A stretch of 64,000 bases of DNA from Zhihengliuella sp. ISTPL4. GTDB taxonomy: Bacteria; Actinomycetota; Actinomycetes; Actinomycetales; Microbacteriaceae. Position 1 is the first letter of the stretch. Every line of letters starts with the position of its first letter. Positions 15,627-24,028 of this stretch are shown one piece after another. The notes below the pieces were generated by a model, which saw only the letters and a list, made by a program, of their open reading frames with translations, did no database searches and had not been told where the DNA came from. The position numbers and the translations under genes were made by a program. The stretch lies in assembly GCF_002848265.1 (NCBI RefSeq), contig NZ_CP025422.1:992001-1056000 (forward strand), written 5' to 3'.

Positions 15627-18106
15627 CTCTGCGAGCCCCGCACCCGCAGGTCGCGCGCGAGGTGATCGCGCTGCTCGACGACGAGTCGTCGCAGGGCCGC
15701 CGGCGCTTCCGAGTTGGCCGCGAGCCAGCGGTCGACGAGGTCCAGGGACGGGCTGGCGGGGAACAGACCGATCACCAGTCGGCGAGCGATCTCGATGCTC
15801 CGTTCCGACCACGCGGTCCCGATCCGCCCGAAGTACTCCTCGTCGTAGGCCTCGATGAGGTCGCGTCGGCCTCCAGCGCGGAAGCCCCCGATCTCGGCAT
15901 CGAGGTGGTCGTTGGTGAGCGTCCCGTCCTCCCACGCGGCAGCCCAGGCGGCGGCGCGTACGGCTGCGTCCGGGACGGAGGCGCGGGCGCGACGAGCGGC
16001 GGTGCGCCCGTCGCCGGTGTCATCCCTCTCCTCTTCGGCCGCGATGTCCGAGGCTTCGGCATGGCCCGTCGTGACGAGCGCCGTGAGGAGCTGCCAGCGT
16101 AGGTCGGGATCCACGAGGAGCCCCTCGGGCACGTCACCGTCGAGCAGGGCTCGGACCTGGTCGTGATGGACGTCGTCGTACGCGGAGGCGGCCGCCAGCG
16201 CGCGTGCCCAGGAGAGCTGGGCGTCACTGCCGGCCTCGGCCTGCTGCAGGGCCGACCACGTCGCCTCCGTCCAGGTGCGCTGCTCGGCAGGACGCCGCTC
16301 GTCGGTGACGAAGTGCCGCAGCGCGAACGCAGCGTCGAGGAGCGCCGCGGCCAGCAGACCGCCGTTCGACTCCCGAGGCGCGTGCGTGCGCACGATCGCG
16401 ACGAAGCGAGCCGCATCCAGCTCCCCGTCTCGCGTCGCATTCCACAACGATGACCACACGAGCGCACGGGCGAGCGGATCCTCGATGTCCGACAGGGACT
16501 CCTCGGCCGTGCGAAGCGACCGCTCGTCGAGACGGGCCTTCGCATAGGTGAGGTCGTCGTCGTTGAGCAGCACGAGGTCGGCCTCCGGGAGGTCGATCTC
16601 GGCCCGCTCCCCGATCAGGTCCAGCTCCCGCTGCTCCCGCCGCACGATCCGGCCGTCCGCGCGGTCGTACAGTCCGATCCGCAGACGGTGCGGACGGACG
16701 TCGTCCTGGACGAGGTGCTGAGCGCCATTGGCGTCGGTCTCCGCCCACAGGGTCGAGACGCCCGTCGTCTGCAGCCAGGCGGCTGCCCAGTCGGTCATGT
16801 CCCGGCCGGACACCGCACTGAGCTCGACGAGGAAGTCGTCGAGGGTGGTGTTGCCGAAGGCGTTCGCCGCGAAGTATCGACGAGCACCCTCGAAGAAGGC
16901 ATCGTCGCCCACGTACGCGACGAGCTGCTTCAGCACCGAGGCGCCCTTGGCGTACGTGATGCCGTCGAAGTTCAGCTTCGCGGCCTCGAGGTCGGGGATG
17001 TCGGCGACGATGGGGTGCGTCGTAGGCAGCTGGTCCTGCTGGTAGGCCCAGGCCTTGCGACGCATCGCGAACGTCACCCACGCGTCATGGAACCGAGTGG
17101 CCACTGCCGAGGCGTGCGATCCCATGTAGTCGGCGAACGACTCCTTGAGCCAGAGGTCGTCCCACCACGTCATCGTGACGAGATCCCCGAACCACATGTG
17201 CGCCATCTCGTGCAGGATCGTGTTCGCCCGGCTGGCCCGCTGCGCCTCGGTCGCCGCGCCACGCGAGAGGTACGACTCCGTGAAGGTGACGAGACCCGGG
17301 TTCTCCATGGCGCCGAGGTTGTACTCCGGCACGAAGATCTGGTCGTACTTGCCCCACGGGTAGGGGTACGCGAACGCGTCCGTGAAGAAGTCGAGTCCTT
17401 GACGGGTGACCTCGAGGATCTCGTCGGACTCCAGGTGCTCGACGAGCGAGCGACGCACGAGCACGCCGAGCGCGACCTGCTGCTCGCCCCTCGTCCACTC
17501 GCCGTCGACGCGGGCGTAGGGTCCCGCCGCGACCGCCGTGATGTAGCTGGAGATCGGCAGCGTCGGTGCGAACTGCATCCGCTGCACACCGACGCCGAGG
17601 TCGGTGTGCACCGCGGCCTGGTTCGAGAGCACCTCCCAGCCGGAGGGGGCGTCCACGACGAACGTGTACTCGGCCTTCATATCCGGCTGCTCGAAGCACG
17701 CCATGACGCGGCGCGAATCCGCAGGCTCGTACTGCGTGTACAGGTAGGTGTGGTCGTCCACCGGGTCGTGGAACCGGTGCAGGCCCTCCCCGGAACGGCT
17801 GTAGGCGCCGACGGCTTCGACGCGGACGACGTTCGACGCGGCGAGGTCATCGAGGGCGATGCGGGCACCGTCGTAGACGACCTCCCGTTCCTCGCCGTTG
17901 ACCTCGATGCGACGGACCCCCTCGCCGATGAAGTCGAGCCAGGTGGTCTCCACGGTGGCATCGAACTCCAGGACCGTCGTCGTCGGGAAGCCCGTGCGCG
18001 CCCGCTCCGGGGCTCCGGTCAGGTCCAGCTCGACGCGGATGCGGTGCAGGGTGATCGCGGCGGATCGCGCTGCGGTCTCCTCACGGGTCAGGTTCGCGGT
18101 GTGCAT
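15623..18106 (-). CDS. pepN: aminopeptidase N (M1 family)
   Basis: Zinc aminopeptidase of 827 residues, the usual size in actinobacteria. The substrate motif GAMEN (in NLGAMENPG) and the zinc site HEMAHMWFGDLVTMTWWDDLWLKE in two parts (HExxH, then the Glu about 19 residues on) are intact near residues 275-330. An ERAP1-like C-terminal domain follows. It acts in the cytoplasm on peptide N-termini. I chose the ATG at 18106 (MHTANLTREE), the usual family start; the frame is open 30 codons further. It is convergent with the GNAT gene, the two TAG stops sharing CTAG. Confidence 0.95.
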   Translation of the reverse strand: MHTANLTREETAARSAAITLHRIRVELDLTGAPERARTGFPTTTVLEFDATVETTWLDFIGEGVRRIEVNGEEREVVYDGARIALDDLAASNVVRVEAVGAYSRSGEGLHRFHDPVDDHTYLYTQYEPADSRRVMACFEQPDMKAEYTFVVDAPSGWEVLSNQAAVHTDLGVGVQRMQFAPTLPISSYITAVAAGPYARVDGEWTRGEQQVALGVLVRRSLVEHLESDEILEVTRQGLDFFTDAFAYPYPWGKYDQIFVPEYNLGAMENPGLVTFTESYLSRGAATEAQRASRANTILHEMAHMWFGDLVTMTWWDDLWLKESFADYMGSHASAVATRFHDAWVTFAMRRKAWAYQQDQLPTTHPIVADIPDLEAAKLNFDGITYAKGASVLKQLVAYVGDDAFFEGARRYFAANAFGNTTLDDFLVELSAVSGRDMTDWAAAWLQTTGVSTLWAETDANGAQHLVQDDVRPHRLRIGLYDRADGRIVRREQRELDLIGERAEIDLPEADLVLLNDDDLTYAKARLDERSLRTAEESLSDIEDPLARALVWSSLWNATRDGELDAARFVAIVRTHAPRESNGGLLAAALLDAAFALRHFVTDERRPAEQRTWTEATWSALQQAEAGSDAQLSWARALAAASAYDDVHHDQVRALLDGDVPEGLLVDPDLRWQLLTALVTTGHAEASDIAAEEERDDTGDGRTAARRARASVPDAAVRAAAWAAAWEDGTLTNDHLDAEIGGFRAGGRRDLIEAYDEEYFGRIGTAWSERSIEIARRLVIGLFPASPSLDLVDRWLAANSEAPAALRRLVVEQRDHLARDLRVRGSQS

Positions 18107-18192
18107 CCCTCCATCCTGGCATCTTCCCCGGGACAGCCGGGGAGCAGCCGCGGGCGGGGATGCGGCGAAGGCCCTGCTCCCGGTCTCGCTGC

Positions 18193-19206
18193 TCACCGCT
18201 GTCGGGCGGCTGTTCCTCGCCGGTTGACCTTCCGCGAGGTCTCCGGTCCGCCGAGCAGCCGCCGGATCGCCGTCTCCGGCGTCACGTCGAGGTCCAGCGT
18301 CCTCCCCCGCGTGTACTGCCGGAACACCCGAGGGTCGATATAGCTGTTGCGGGCAACCGCCGTCGTATTGCCGAGAGCGGTGGCCGCCGCCTGCACGGCC
18401 AGACGTTCCGCCTGATTGCGCTGGCCCCTCCGGTCGAGGACGCCGATGCGGGCCAGGGCGTCGGCGGCGATGATCGTGCCGTGCAGCGTCCGGAAATCCT
18501 TGGCCGAGAAGCTCGCTCCCAGCACCTCCTTGAGGTACGTGTTGACCTCGGCGGGCGTGATCTTCACCCGCCGCCGGCCTTTCCGATACGCCAGCAGGAA
18601 GGCGGTCGAGGCCCCGCTCGCGAAGTCGGTGAGGGCTTCGGCGAGGGCCTCATCGGTGATCTCGATCGCGGCGGTCTGTCCGCTCTTGGCCGGGAAGGAG
18701 AGGGCGACATCGCCGCCGTCGATGCGGACGTCGCGGCGGCGGAGCGTGGTCAGACCGCGGCTGCCGTGGCGGGCCAGGTAGCGTTCCGAGCCGATCCGCA
18801 GCGCGGCGTCATCGAGGAGGCGGAACGAGATCGCGAGGGCTCGCTCCTTCGTCTGACCGTCCTCCTTGAGAGCCTTCGTGACCTGCGCGCGAGCGCTGGG
18901 CAGGGCCGCGGCGAGGTCCAGCGCACGGACGAACTTGCGACGGTCGCGCGAGACCCGCCAGAGGGGGTGGTAAAGGTACTGCTTGCGCCCTGCGGTGTCG
19001 ATCCCCACGGCCTGGATGTGCGCGAGCGGATCGGCCGCGATCCACACGTCCTGCCATGCCGGCGGGATCACCAGGTCGCTGATGCGTTCGCGATCCGCCT
19101 CGGGCGCCGGCTCCCCCGTCGGGTCGACGTACCGGAATCCCGAGCTCGTCCGCTTCCGGGTGAACCCCGGGTCCTGGCCGGGTACCACTCGCACCAGTCG
19201 CGCCAT
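18193..19206 (-). CDS. DNA topoisomerase IB
   Basis: Bacterial type IB topoisomerase, 337 residues, poxvirus-like. It contains the N-terminal YVDPTGEPAPEADRERI region, the catalytic core with RLLDDAALRIGSERY and GLTTLRRRDV (Arg/Lys catalytic residues), FRTLHGTIIAA (active-site region) and the nucleophile Tyr in ARNSYIDPRVF. Nicks and rejoins one strand to relax supercoils. pepN starts 86 bases downstream on the same strand. Confidence 0.93.
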   Translation of the reverse strand: MARLVRVVPGQDPGFTRKRTSSGFRYVDPTGEPAPEADRERISDLVIPPAWQDVWIAADPLAHIQAVGIDTAGRKQYLYHPLWRVSRDRRKFVRALDLAAALPSARAQVTKALKEDGQTKERALAISFRLLDDAALRIGSERYLARHGSRGLTTLRRRDVRIDGGDVALSFPAKSGQTAAIEITDEALAEALTDFASGASTAFLLAYRKGRRRVKITPAEVNTYLKEVLGASFSAKDFRTLHGTIIAADALARIGVLDRRGQRNQAERLAVQAAATALGNTTAVARNSYIDPRVFRQYTRGRTLDLDVTPETAIRRLLGGPETSRKVNRRGTAARQR

Positions 19207-19279
19207 CCGTCTCTCCTCCCGCCGTGCAGCTCCTCCGAGTGTGGAACATCCGCGGCACGAGCGGGAAGGGAGTGGCGTC

Positions 19280-19786
19280 TCACCCCGTCGGCGTGCTATC
19301 CGCGTCGGCGGCTTTCGCGAAGACCGCCCGCATGTGGTCGCTGGTGAGGAAGTCAGCGATGCCGATCATGATGAGGCTGAACACGATCTGTTCGGTGACC
19401 ATCCAGACCGGGTAGAGGCCGGGGATCGCCACCATGACGAGAGTGATCACCGGGAAGATCTGGGCGAACAGCCGCAACCGGAGATACGCCCAGCGCCACC
19501 CGCGACGCGCACGCCACGCGAAGTAGAACAGCGTCGCTGTCATCGCCAGCACGACGAGAGTACGCATCCACACGGCGAAGGGCACGCTGTCGCCGTCCGC
19601 GGCGAGCACCAGGGCGACCACCACAGCGCCCACCCCGAGCACCAGCTCGGCGACGAGGAGCCAGAGGATCCAGGTGAAGGCACGGACGGTCCGCGGGTGA
19701 GTGCGACCGGCGTCGCTGATCAGCACGCCGGCCTGCCGCCCACCCGCGATCCGGTCGAGACGGAGGAAGAGCGGTTCGAGGGCCAT
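19280..19786 (-). CDS. hypothetical four-helix membrane protein
   Basis: 168 residues with four hydrophobic segments (about 37-60, 73-90, 107-125 and 128-148) and a charged tail. I do not recognise a family. The ATG at 19786 is 9 bases from the stop of the upstream MFS gene on the same strand, so the two are likely co-transcribed. Codon use is like that of neighbours. Confidence 0.75.
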   Translation of the reverse strand: MALEPLFLRLDRIAGGRQAGVLISDAGRTHPRTVRAFTWILWLLVAELVLGVGAVVVALVLAADGDSVPFAVWMRTLVVLAMTATLFYFAWRARRGWRWAYLRLRLFAQIFPVITLVMVAIPGLYPVWMVTEQIVFSLIMIGIADFLTSDHMRAVFAKAADADSTPTG

Positions 19787-19795
19787 GCTCGGAGC

Positions 19796-21073
19796 CTAGA
19801 CCGGCGGTGTCCGTTCGACCTCGTCCGTTCGATGGACCTCGGCACCGCTACCGTTGGCCGCCGCGGGGAGCACCCGCTCCAGGACGATCGCGAGCACCCC
19901 GACGGCGAGACTGCCCGCCACCATCACCGCGATGAACCACCCGCTGACGCCGACGCCGAGGAGCACGCCCGCGACGAGCGGGCCGAGGATCGCCCCGCCC
20001 TGGAAGGCCGCGGAGTTGAGGGCGTTGTAGCGCCCGCGGCTGCGGTCGCTCGCGAGGTCGTTGTAGATCGCGGGGATGGTCGGCTGCATCATGGTCTCCC
20101 CGAAAGCGAAGACACCCATGAACGCGATCACCGCGATCGCGGCGGTGATCGAGTCGGGAAGCAGGCCCGCGGCCCCGAGCATCACCCAGGAGACGGCCCA
20201 GATGAGCGCCATGATCTGCATCACCCTGGTGCGCCGGCGGCCCTTGATGAGGCGGAGGACGGCGAACTGCAGCAGCACGATGACGGCCGTGTTGACCGCG
20301 AACGAGATACCGACGACGGCGGTCGAGACCTGGGCGATCTGACGGGCGTAGGCGGGGAAACCCGCCTCGATCTGTCCGTAGCCGATGAAGACGGAGAAGA
20401 AGGTCAGCAACGTCATCCAGAGCACCGCCGGGCGGCGGAGGATCTCCCGGTAGCCGTCCTCGGTGGTGACCGCCGGGTCGGGGTCCGCCTGGGTGCGGAC
20501 ATGTCGGAGCGGTCCCAGCAGCAGGGCGAGCGGGATGAGGCTCGTGGCCGCGTCGATGAGGAAGATCGTCGTGAAGGTCGACGGCTCCGTCACGTCGACG
20601 AAGAACCCGCCGATGATGCCGCCCACCCCGATGCCGAGATTGACGAGGGCGAAATTCACGCCGAAGTACTGCTGACGGACTTCGCCGTCGACCACCGAGG
20701 CGATCAGTGCGTTGAAGCCAGGCCAGGACACCCCGAAGTTGACGCCGATCAGCACCACCGCGATGGTCGCGACGGCGGGATGGGTCGCATAGGCGAGCAG
20801 CGTGCAGCCCGCGATCATGGACAGCAGACCCACGATCAACACCCGGCGTGCACCGAACCGATCGATGAGCGTGCCGCCCGGGCCGGTGACGACCAGCCCG
20901 GTGATCGCGATGAGGCTCATGAGGGCACCGGAGAACCCGAGGTCGAATCCGCGGACCTCGTGGAGGTAGATGATCGTGAACGGCAGCGTCATCCCGCGCC
21001 CGAGGGTCTGGATCGCCACAGTGGACAGCAGCCAGCGGCCCTCGGTGGGCAAGGCGTTCCAGAAGGACTTCAT
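19796..21073 (-). CDS. MFS transporter (MdtH/YfmO-like multidrug type)
   Basis: 425 residues with about 12 membrane segments. Loop 2-3 reads GGTLIDRFGARRVLIVG, MFS motif A, and the middle loop is rich in charged residues. The start MKSFWNALPTEGRWLL has GAGGTGAT a few bases upstream, so I reject the longer open frame. A 13-base inverted repeat at 21091-21103 lies in the gap to the divergent amidotransferase gene. Substrate unknown; drug export is a common role of this group. Confidence 0.87.
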   Translation of the reverse strand: MKSFWNALPTEGRWLLSTVAIQTLGRGMTLPFTIIYLHEVRGFDLGFSGALMSLIAITGLVVTGPGGTLIDRFGARRVLIVGLLSMIAGCTLLAYATHPAVATIAVVLIGVNFGVSWPGFNALIASVVDGEVRQQYFGVNFALVNLGIGVGGIIGGFFVDVTEPSTFTTIFLIDAATSLIPLALLLGPLRHVRTQADPDPAVTTEDGYREILRRPAVLWMTLLTFFSVFIGYGQIEAGFPAYARQIAQVSTAVVGISFAVNTAVIVLLQFAVLRLIKGRRRTRVMQIMALIWAVSWVMLGAAGLLPDSITAAIAVIAFMGVFAFGETMMQPTIPAIYNDLASDRSRGRYNALNSAAFQGGAILGPLVAGVLLGVGVSGWFIAVMVAGSLAVGVLAIVLERVLPAAANGSGAEVHRTDEVERTPPV

Positions 21074-21090
21074 ACCGATCACCTCGTCAT

Positions 21091-21103
21091 TGTTCCAGGA
21101 ACA
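21091..21103. promoter_or_regulatory. inverted repeat in a divergent promoter region
   Basis: TGTTCC-A-GGAACA, perfect 6-base arms, 18 bases upstream of the MFS start and about 107 bases upstream of the amidotransferase start. It could be an operator for the MFS gene; no regulator gene is adjacent. Confidence 0.4.
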
Positions 21104-21210
21104 GGGGACATCGGATGACCGGGGAGCCTCTCCACACACCGTCGACCGAACAGGGGGATCACGCGTATGGTCGGGAAAGGACGCGAACGGGTCCGGGATG
21201 GGGTGTCGCC

Positions 21211-22062
21211 ATGTGTCGATGGCTGGCGTACGTGGGAGAACCGCTGCACCCGTCGGAAGTGATCCTCGATGCGAGACATTCCCTCGTGGCGCAGTCCCTG
21301 GATTCACCGCTCGGGGCGGAGACCGTGAACGGGGACGGGTTCGGCCTCGGCTGGTACCCCGTGTCGAACCCGGACGAACAAGGAACGCCACCGAAGCCCG
21401 CGCTGTTCCGCAGCATGGAGCCCGCGTGGAACGATCTGAACCTCCGCGAGATCTCCCGCACGATCCGCAGCCCGCTGTTCTTCAGCCACGTGAGAGCCGC
21501 CGCCGGGCCACCGGTTCAGCAGACCAACTGCCACCCGTTCCGGCACGCGAACTGGCTCTTCATGCACAATGGCGGCCTGGCGGATTTCCTGACCGTGAAA
21601 CGCGACCTCACTCTGGCCGTCGACCCATCGCTCTACCCCGAAATCCAGGGCACCACCGACTCCGAGGTGCTGTTCTACCTCGCTCTGACTCTCGGCCTGC
21701 AGGACGATCCGATCGCGGGGATGCGAGCGGCCATCCGGGAGGCCGAGCGAGTGGGGCGCGAGCATGGCGTCCGCTTCCCGGTGCAGGGAACGTTCGCGGT
21801 CTCCGAGGGCACCACCGTGTGGGCGTTCCGCTACTCGACCGCCGGACGTTCCCGGTCCCTCTTCCACTCCACGGACATCGAGACGCTCCGTCGGATGTAC
21901 CCCGATGCCGAACGCCTCCGCGTCTTCGGTCGCCGGGCGCACGTGATCGTCTCCGAGCCGCTGAACGATCTGCCCGGTGCGTTCCAAGAGGTGCCCGAAT
22001 CGACGGTGTCAGTCCTCGATGAGGCGGGCTATCGGTACGAGCCGTTCCTCGAAGCCGCGTGA
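21211..22062 (+). CDS. class II glutamine amidotransferase (YafJ/EgtC-like)
   Basis: 283 residues beginning MCRWLAYVGEP: removal of Met exposes the catalytic N-terminal Cys of Ntn-type amidotransferases. NGDGFGLGWY, FFSHVRAAAG, NCHPFRHANWLFMHNG and GTTDSEVLFY are the conserved glutaminase blocks. No synthase domain is attached, so it either works with a partner or has another amidohydrolase role. EgtC-like proteins cleave gamma-glutamyl bonds in ergothioneine synthesis, but no other egt genes are here. Confidence 0.85.
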   Translation: MCRWLAYVGEPLHPSEVILDARHSLVAQSLDSPLGAETVNGDGFGLGWYPVSNPDEQGTPPKPALFRSMEPAWNDLNLREISRTIRSPLFFSHVRAAAGPPVQQTNCHPFRHANWLFMHNGGLADFLTVKRDLTLAVDPSLYPEIQGTTDSEVLFYLALTLGLQDDPIAGMRAAIREAERVGREHGVRFPVQGTFAVSEGTTVWAFRYSTAGRSRSLFHSTDIETLRRMYPDAERLRVFGRRAHVIVSEPLNDLPGAFQEVPESTVSVLDEAGYRYEPFLEAA

Positions 22063-22135
22063 GCGCTCTGAGAGCCGCCTGGGAGAGCGGTGGCCTGCCG
22101 CTCGGGCGCGTCGCCGCGTCCCGGGCGTTCGACTG

Positions 22136-23017
22136 TCACATGGATCGGTAACCGTCGGGGGTCTCGATGAAGAGGTCGATCGCGTCCGCCGTCGGCCAGA
22201 CCCCCAGTGCGCTCAGGTCGCGCTCCGCCTCATCCCAGCGCGCCCGCTCGTCGGCCGTCCAGTCAGCGCCCTCGTCGACGTGAAGGCCGTCGATGCGCCC
22301 ACCCTCGACACGGAGACGGACGTCGAACGTACGGTCGTCGAGCGCGCGGAACCGGCCGAGCACCGGGAAGGTCGCGGTCCCGGGCACGGCCCGCGGCCCT
22401 TCGGAGGCCGTCTCCATGCTCACCCAGGGCCAGAACGGTTCCTCGGGAGCGTCGCGCACCAGTCGAGCTTCAGCGAGCTGCGCACGCAGCGCCGGAGCGC
22501 CGTGGTCATCCGTCGCGGAGAGCAGGAGCTCGGCGAGGGCGCGCAGCTCCGTGGGGATTTCGACGAGGTCAGCCGTCGCGGCGTCTTCTGAGTCCTCCGC
22601 GGCGGAGACTCGCGCGCTCTGCCGGCCGACCCACCACGACCCGAGCGAAAGGATGGCCTGTCCGGCGACGAGCCACAGCCGGGGGCGGCGCGCGCCGGCG
22701 CGGCCGAGGCCGTCCCGGAGACGCGCGTCGAGAGCCTCCCCGGCTTCGGCGAGCCCGAACGCGGTGCCACCCGCACCGGCGGCGACAGCGCCGCGGCCGA
22801 TCGGGCCGAGGAAGTCCGGCTCGTCGGCGGGCCGGAGACTCGCCCACACTGTCCACGCCGTCAGCGCGGCGATGGCGCTCCGGTAGACCACACGGCGTCC
22901 GGTCGTGAGCCGGCGTGGTTCGACGGCTGCGAGGCCGGCCGTGAGGGCGGTGGCCACCACCCCGTGCGTGATGCTGTTCGCGTCGTTCAGGCGGCGGATG
23001 GTCGTGCGGAATCCCAT
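22136..23017 (-). CDS. hypothetical membrane protein
   Basis: 293 residues. Two or three hydrophobic segments in the first 100 residues (VVATALTAGLAAV, SAIAALTAWTVWASL, GAVAAGAGGTAFGLA) and one near 115-130 are followed by an acidic soluble domain with the patterns WPWVSMETASEGPRAVPGT and FIETPDGYRSM. I recognise no family. It is convergent with the amidotransferase gene and divergent from the ArsR gene. Function unknown. Confidence 0.7.
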   Translation of the reverse strand: MGFRTTIRRLNDANSITHGVVATALTAGLAAVEPRRLTTGRRVVYRSAIAALTAWTVWASLRPADEPDFLGPIGRGAVAAGAGGTAFGLAEAGEALDARLRDGLGRAGARRPRLWLVAGQAILSLGSWWVGRQSARVSAAEDSEDAATADLVEIPTELRALAELLLSATDDHGAPALRAQLAEARLVRDAPEEPFWPWVSMETASEGPRAVPGTATFPVLGRFRALDDRTFDVRLRVEGGRIDGLHVDEGADWTADERARWDEAERDLSALGVWPTADAIDLFIETPDGYRSM

Positions 23018-23071
23018 GTCTCCAGCGTACGGAGTGGGAGATGCGGATCGTTCCTCGGGCTGCCGTCACCC

Positions 23072-23101
23072 TTGACATGCAAGTCTTCACTTGCCTATCG
23101 T
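23072..23101 (+). promoter_or_regulatory. ArsR-family promoter with operator between -35 and -10
   Basis: TTGACA (23072-23077) and TATCGT (23096-23101) are 18 bases apart. The spacer holds the inverted repeat GCAAGT-CTTC-ACTTGC (23079-23094). Seven bases after the -10 is a GTG start, so the mRNA is probably leaderless and repressed by its own product. Confidence 0.7.
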
Positions 23102-23108
23102 CGTCGCT

Positions 23109-23393
23109 GTGACGGATGTGTACCGAGCGCTGGCCGACCCGACCCGCCGCGCGATCCTCGATCTACTCGTGGAACGCGACGGCAGGACCCTGTTCGACTT
23201 GTGCACCACCCTCGCCGGGTCGGGCGTCAGCTCGTCTCGGCAGGCGATCTCGCAGCACCTGACCGTGCTCGAAGAGGCCGGTCTCGTGCGGTCCGCGCGG
23301 GCGGGGCGGACCAAGGTGCATCACATCCGCACGGAACCCCTGCGCGAGATCCCGCGCAGGTGGCCGACCGATCGAGAGGATGGAGACCGATGA
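23109..23393 (+). CDS. ArsR family transcriptional regulator
   Basis: 94-residue winged helix: DVYRALADPTRRAILDLL is the classic N-terminus, followed by SSRQAISQHLTVLEEAGLVRSARAGRTKVHHIR with the recognition helix and wing. There are no metal-binding Cys pairs of the ArsR/SmtB type, so it probably senses something else. I chose the leaderless GTG rather than the TTG at 23091, which lies within the operator. It overlaps the VOC gene by 4 bases and likely controls it. Confidence 0.87.
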   Translation: MTDVYRALADPTRRAILDLLVERDGRTLFDLCTTLAGSGVSSSRQAISQHLTVLEEAGLVRSARAGRTKVHHIRTEPLREIPRRWPTDREDGDR

Positions 23394-23782
23394 AGGCACG
23401 GCTGCAGGTGATGAGCGTGTTCGTGGACGATCAGGCGAAGGCGCTGTCTTTCTATACGGAGAAACTCGGGTTCGTTCCGAAGACGGATGTGCCGGTGGGC
23501 GAGTACCGCTGGCTCACCGTCGTCGGCGCGCAACAGCCGGACGGCGTCGAGCTGCTCCTCGAACCGGATGAGAACCCTGCTGCGCAGGCATACACGAAGG
23601 CCCTCGCCGAGCAGGGCATTCCGGCAGCGTCCTTCGCGGTGGATGACGTCGACGAGGCCCATAGGGAGCTCAGCGACCAGGGCGTCGTTTTCGTCCAGCC
23701 GCCGACCGCGAACGGTCCGGTCCGCACCGCGATCCTCGACGACACCTGCGGCAACCTCATCCAGCTCGCCAGTCCGGCCTGA
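23390..23782 (+). CDS. VOC family protein (glyoxalase/dioxygenase fold)
   Basis: 130 residues with the paired beta-alpha-beta-beta-beta modules of vicinal-oxygen-chelate proteins: VMSVFVDDQAKALSFYTEKLGFVPKTD at the start and ILDDTCGNLIQL at the end. Similar small VOC proteins follow ArsR-type regulators in many actinobacteria and are annotated as glyoxalase or bleomycin-resistance-like. Metal ligands are not obvious, so catalysis is uncertain. Confidence 0.85.
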   Translation: MKARLQVMSVFVDDQAKALSFYTEKLGFVPKTDVPVGEYRWLTVVGAQQPDGVELLLEPDENPAAQAYTKALAEQGIPAASFAVDDVDEAHRELSDQGVVFVQPPTANGPVRTAILDDTCGNLIQLASPA

Positions 23783-23805
23783 GGCGAGTCCCGCCGGAGA
23801 ACGAC

Positions 23806-23850
23806 AGAGGCCCGGAGCACGGATTCTCTCCGTGTTTCCGGGCCTTCTCT
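23806..23850 (+). terminator. bidirectional hairpin terminator
   Basis: AGAGGCCCGGA and TTCCGGGCCTTCTCT form the main stem, with an inner ACGG/CCGT pairing. It lies between the VOC gene and tRNA-Gln and can serve both directions. Confidence 0.75.
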
Positions 23851-23856
23851 GACTGG

Positions 23857-23928
23857 CTGGGGTACCTGGACTCGAACCAAGAACAACTGAACCAGAATCA
23901 GCCGTGTTGCCAATTACACCATACCCCA
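23857..23928 (-). tRNA. tRNA-Gln (CTG)
   Basis: 72-base cloverleaf on the minus strand: acceptor TGGGGTA/TACCCCA with discriminator G, anticodon loop TTCTGGT giving CTG, T arm with GGTTCGAGTCC. A CCA follows in the DNA (complement of 23854-23856), so the 3' end is encoded. A possible -10, TAAGCT, lies about 35 bases upstream. Confidence 0.95.
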
Positions 23929-24028
23929 AGGGCGAAACCGGAGCCTCGCACCGAGAGTCAAGCTTACCCGAGCGGCGACCGATCACCAAAACAGCCGGTG
24001 CCGTGTCGCCGCTCGGGCGCGTCGCGGA

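Noticed and set aside
21105..21120. GACATCGGATGACC as a third copy of the ACATC-S-GATGT operator
   Set aside because: The right half deviates (GATGA), so it is not a palindrome, and the neighbouring genes are unrelated to the glycan locus.
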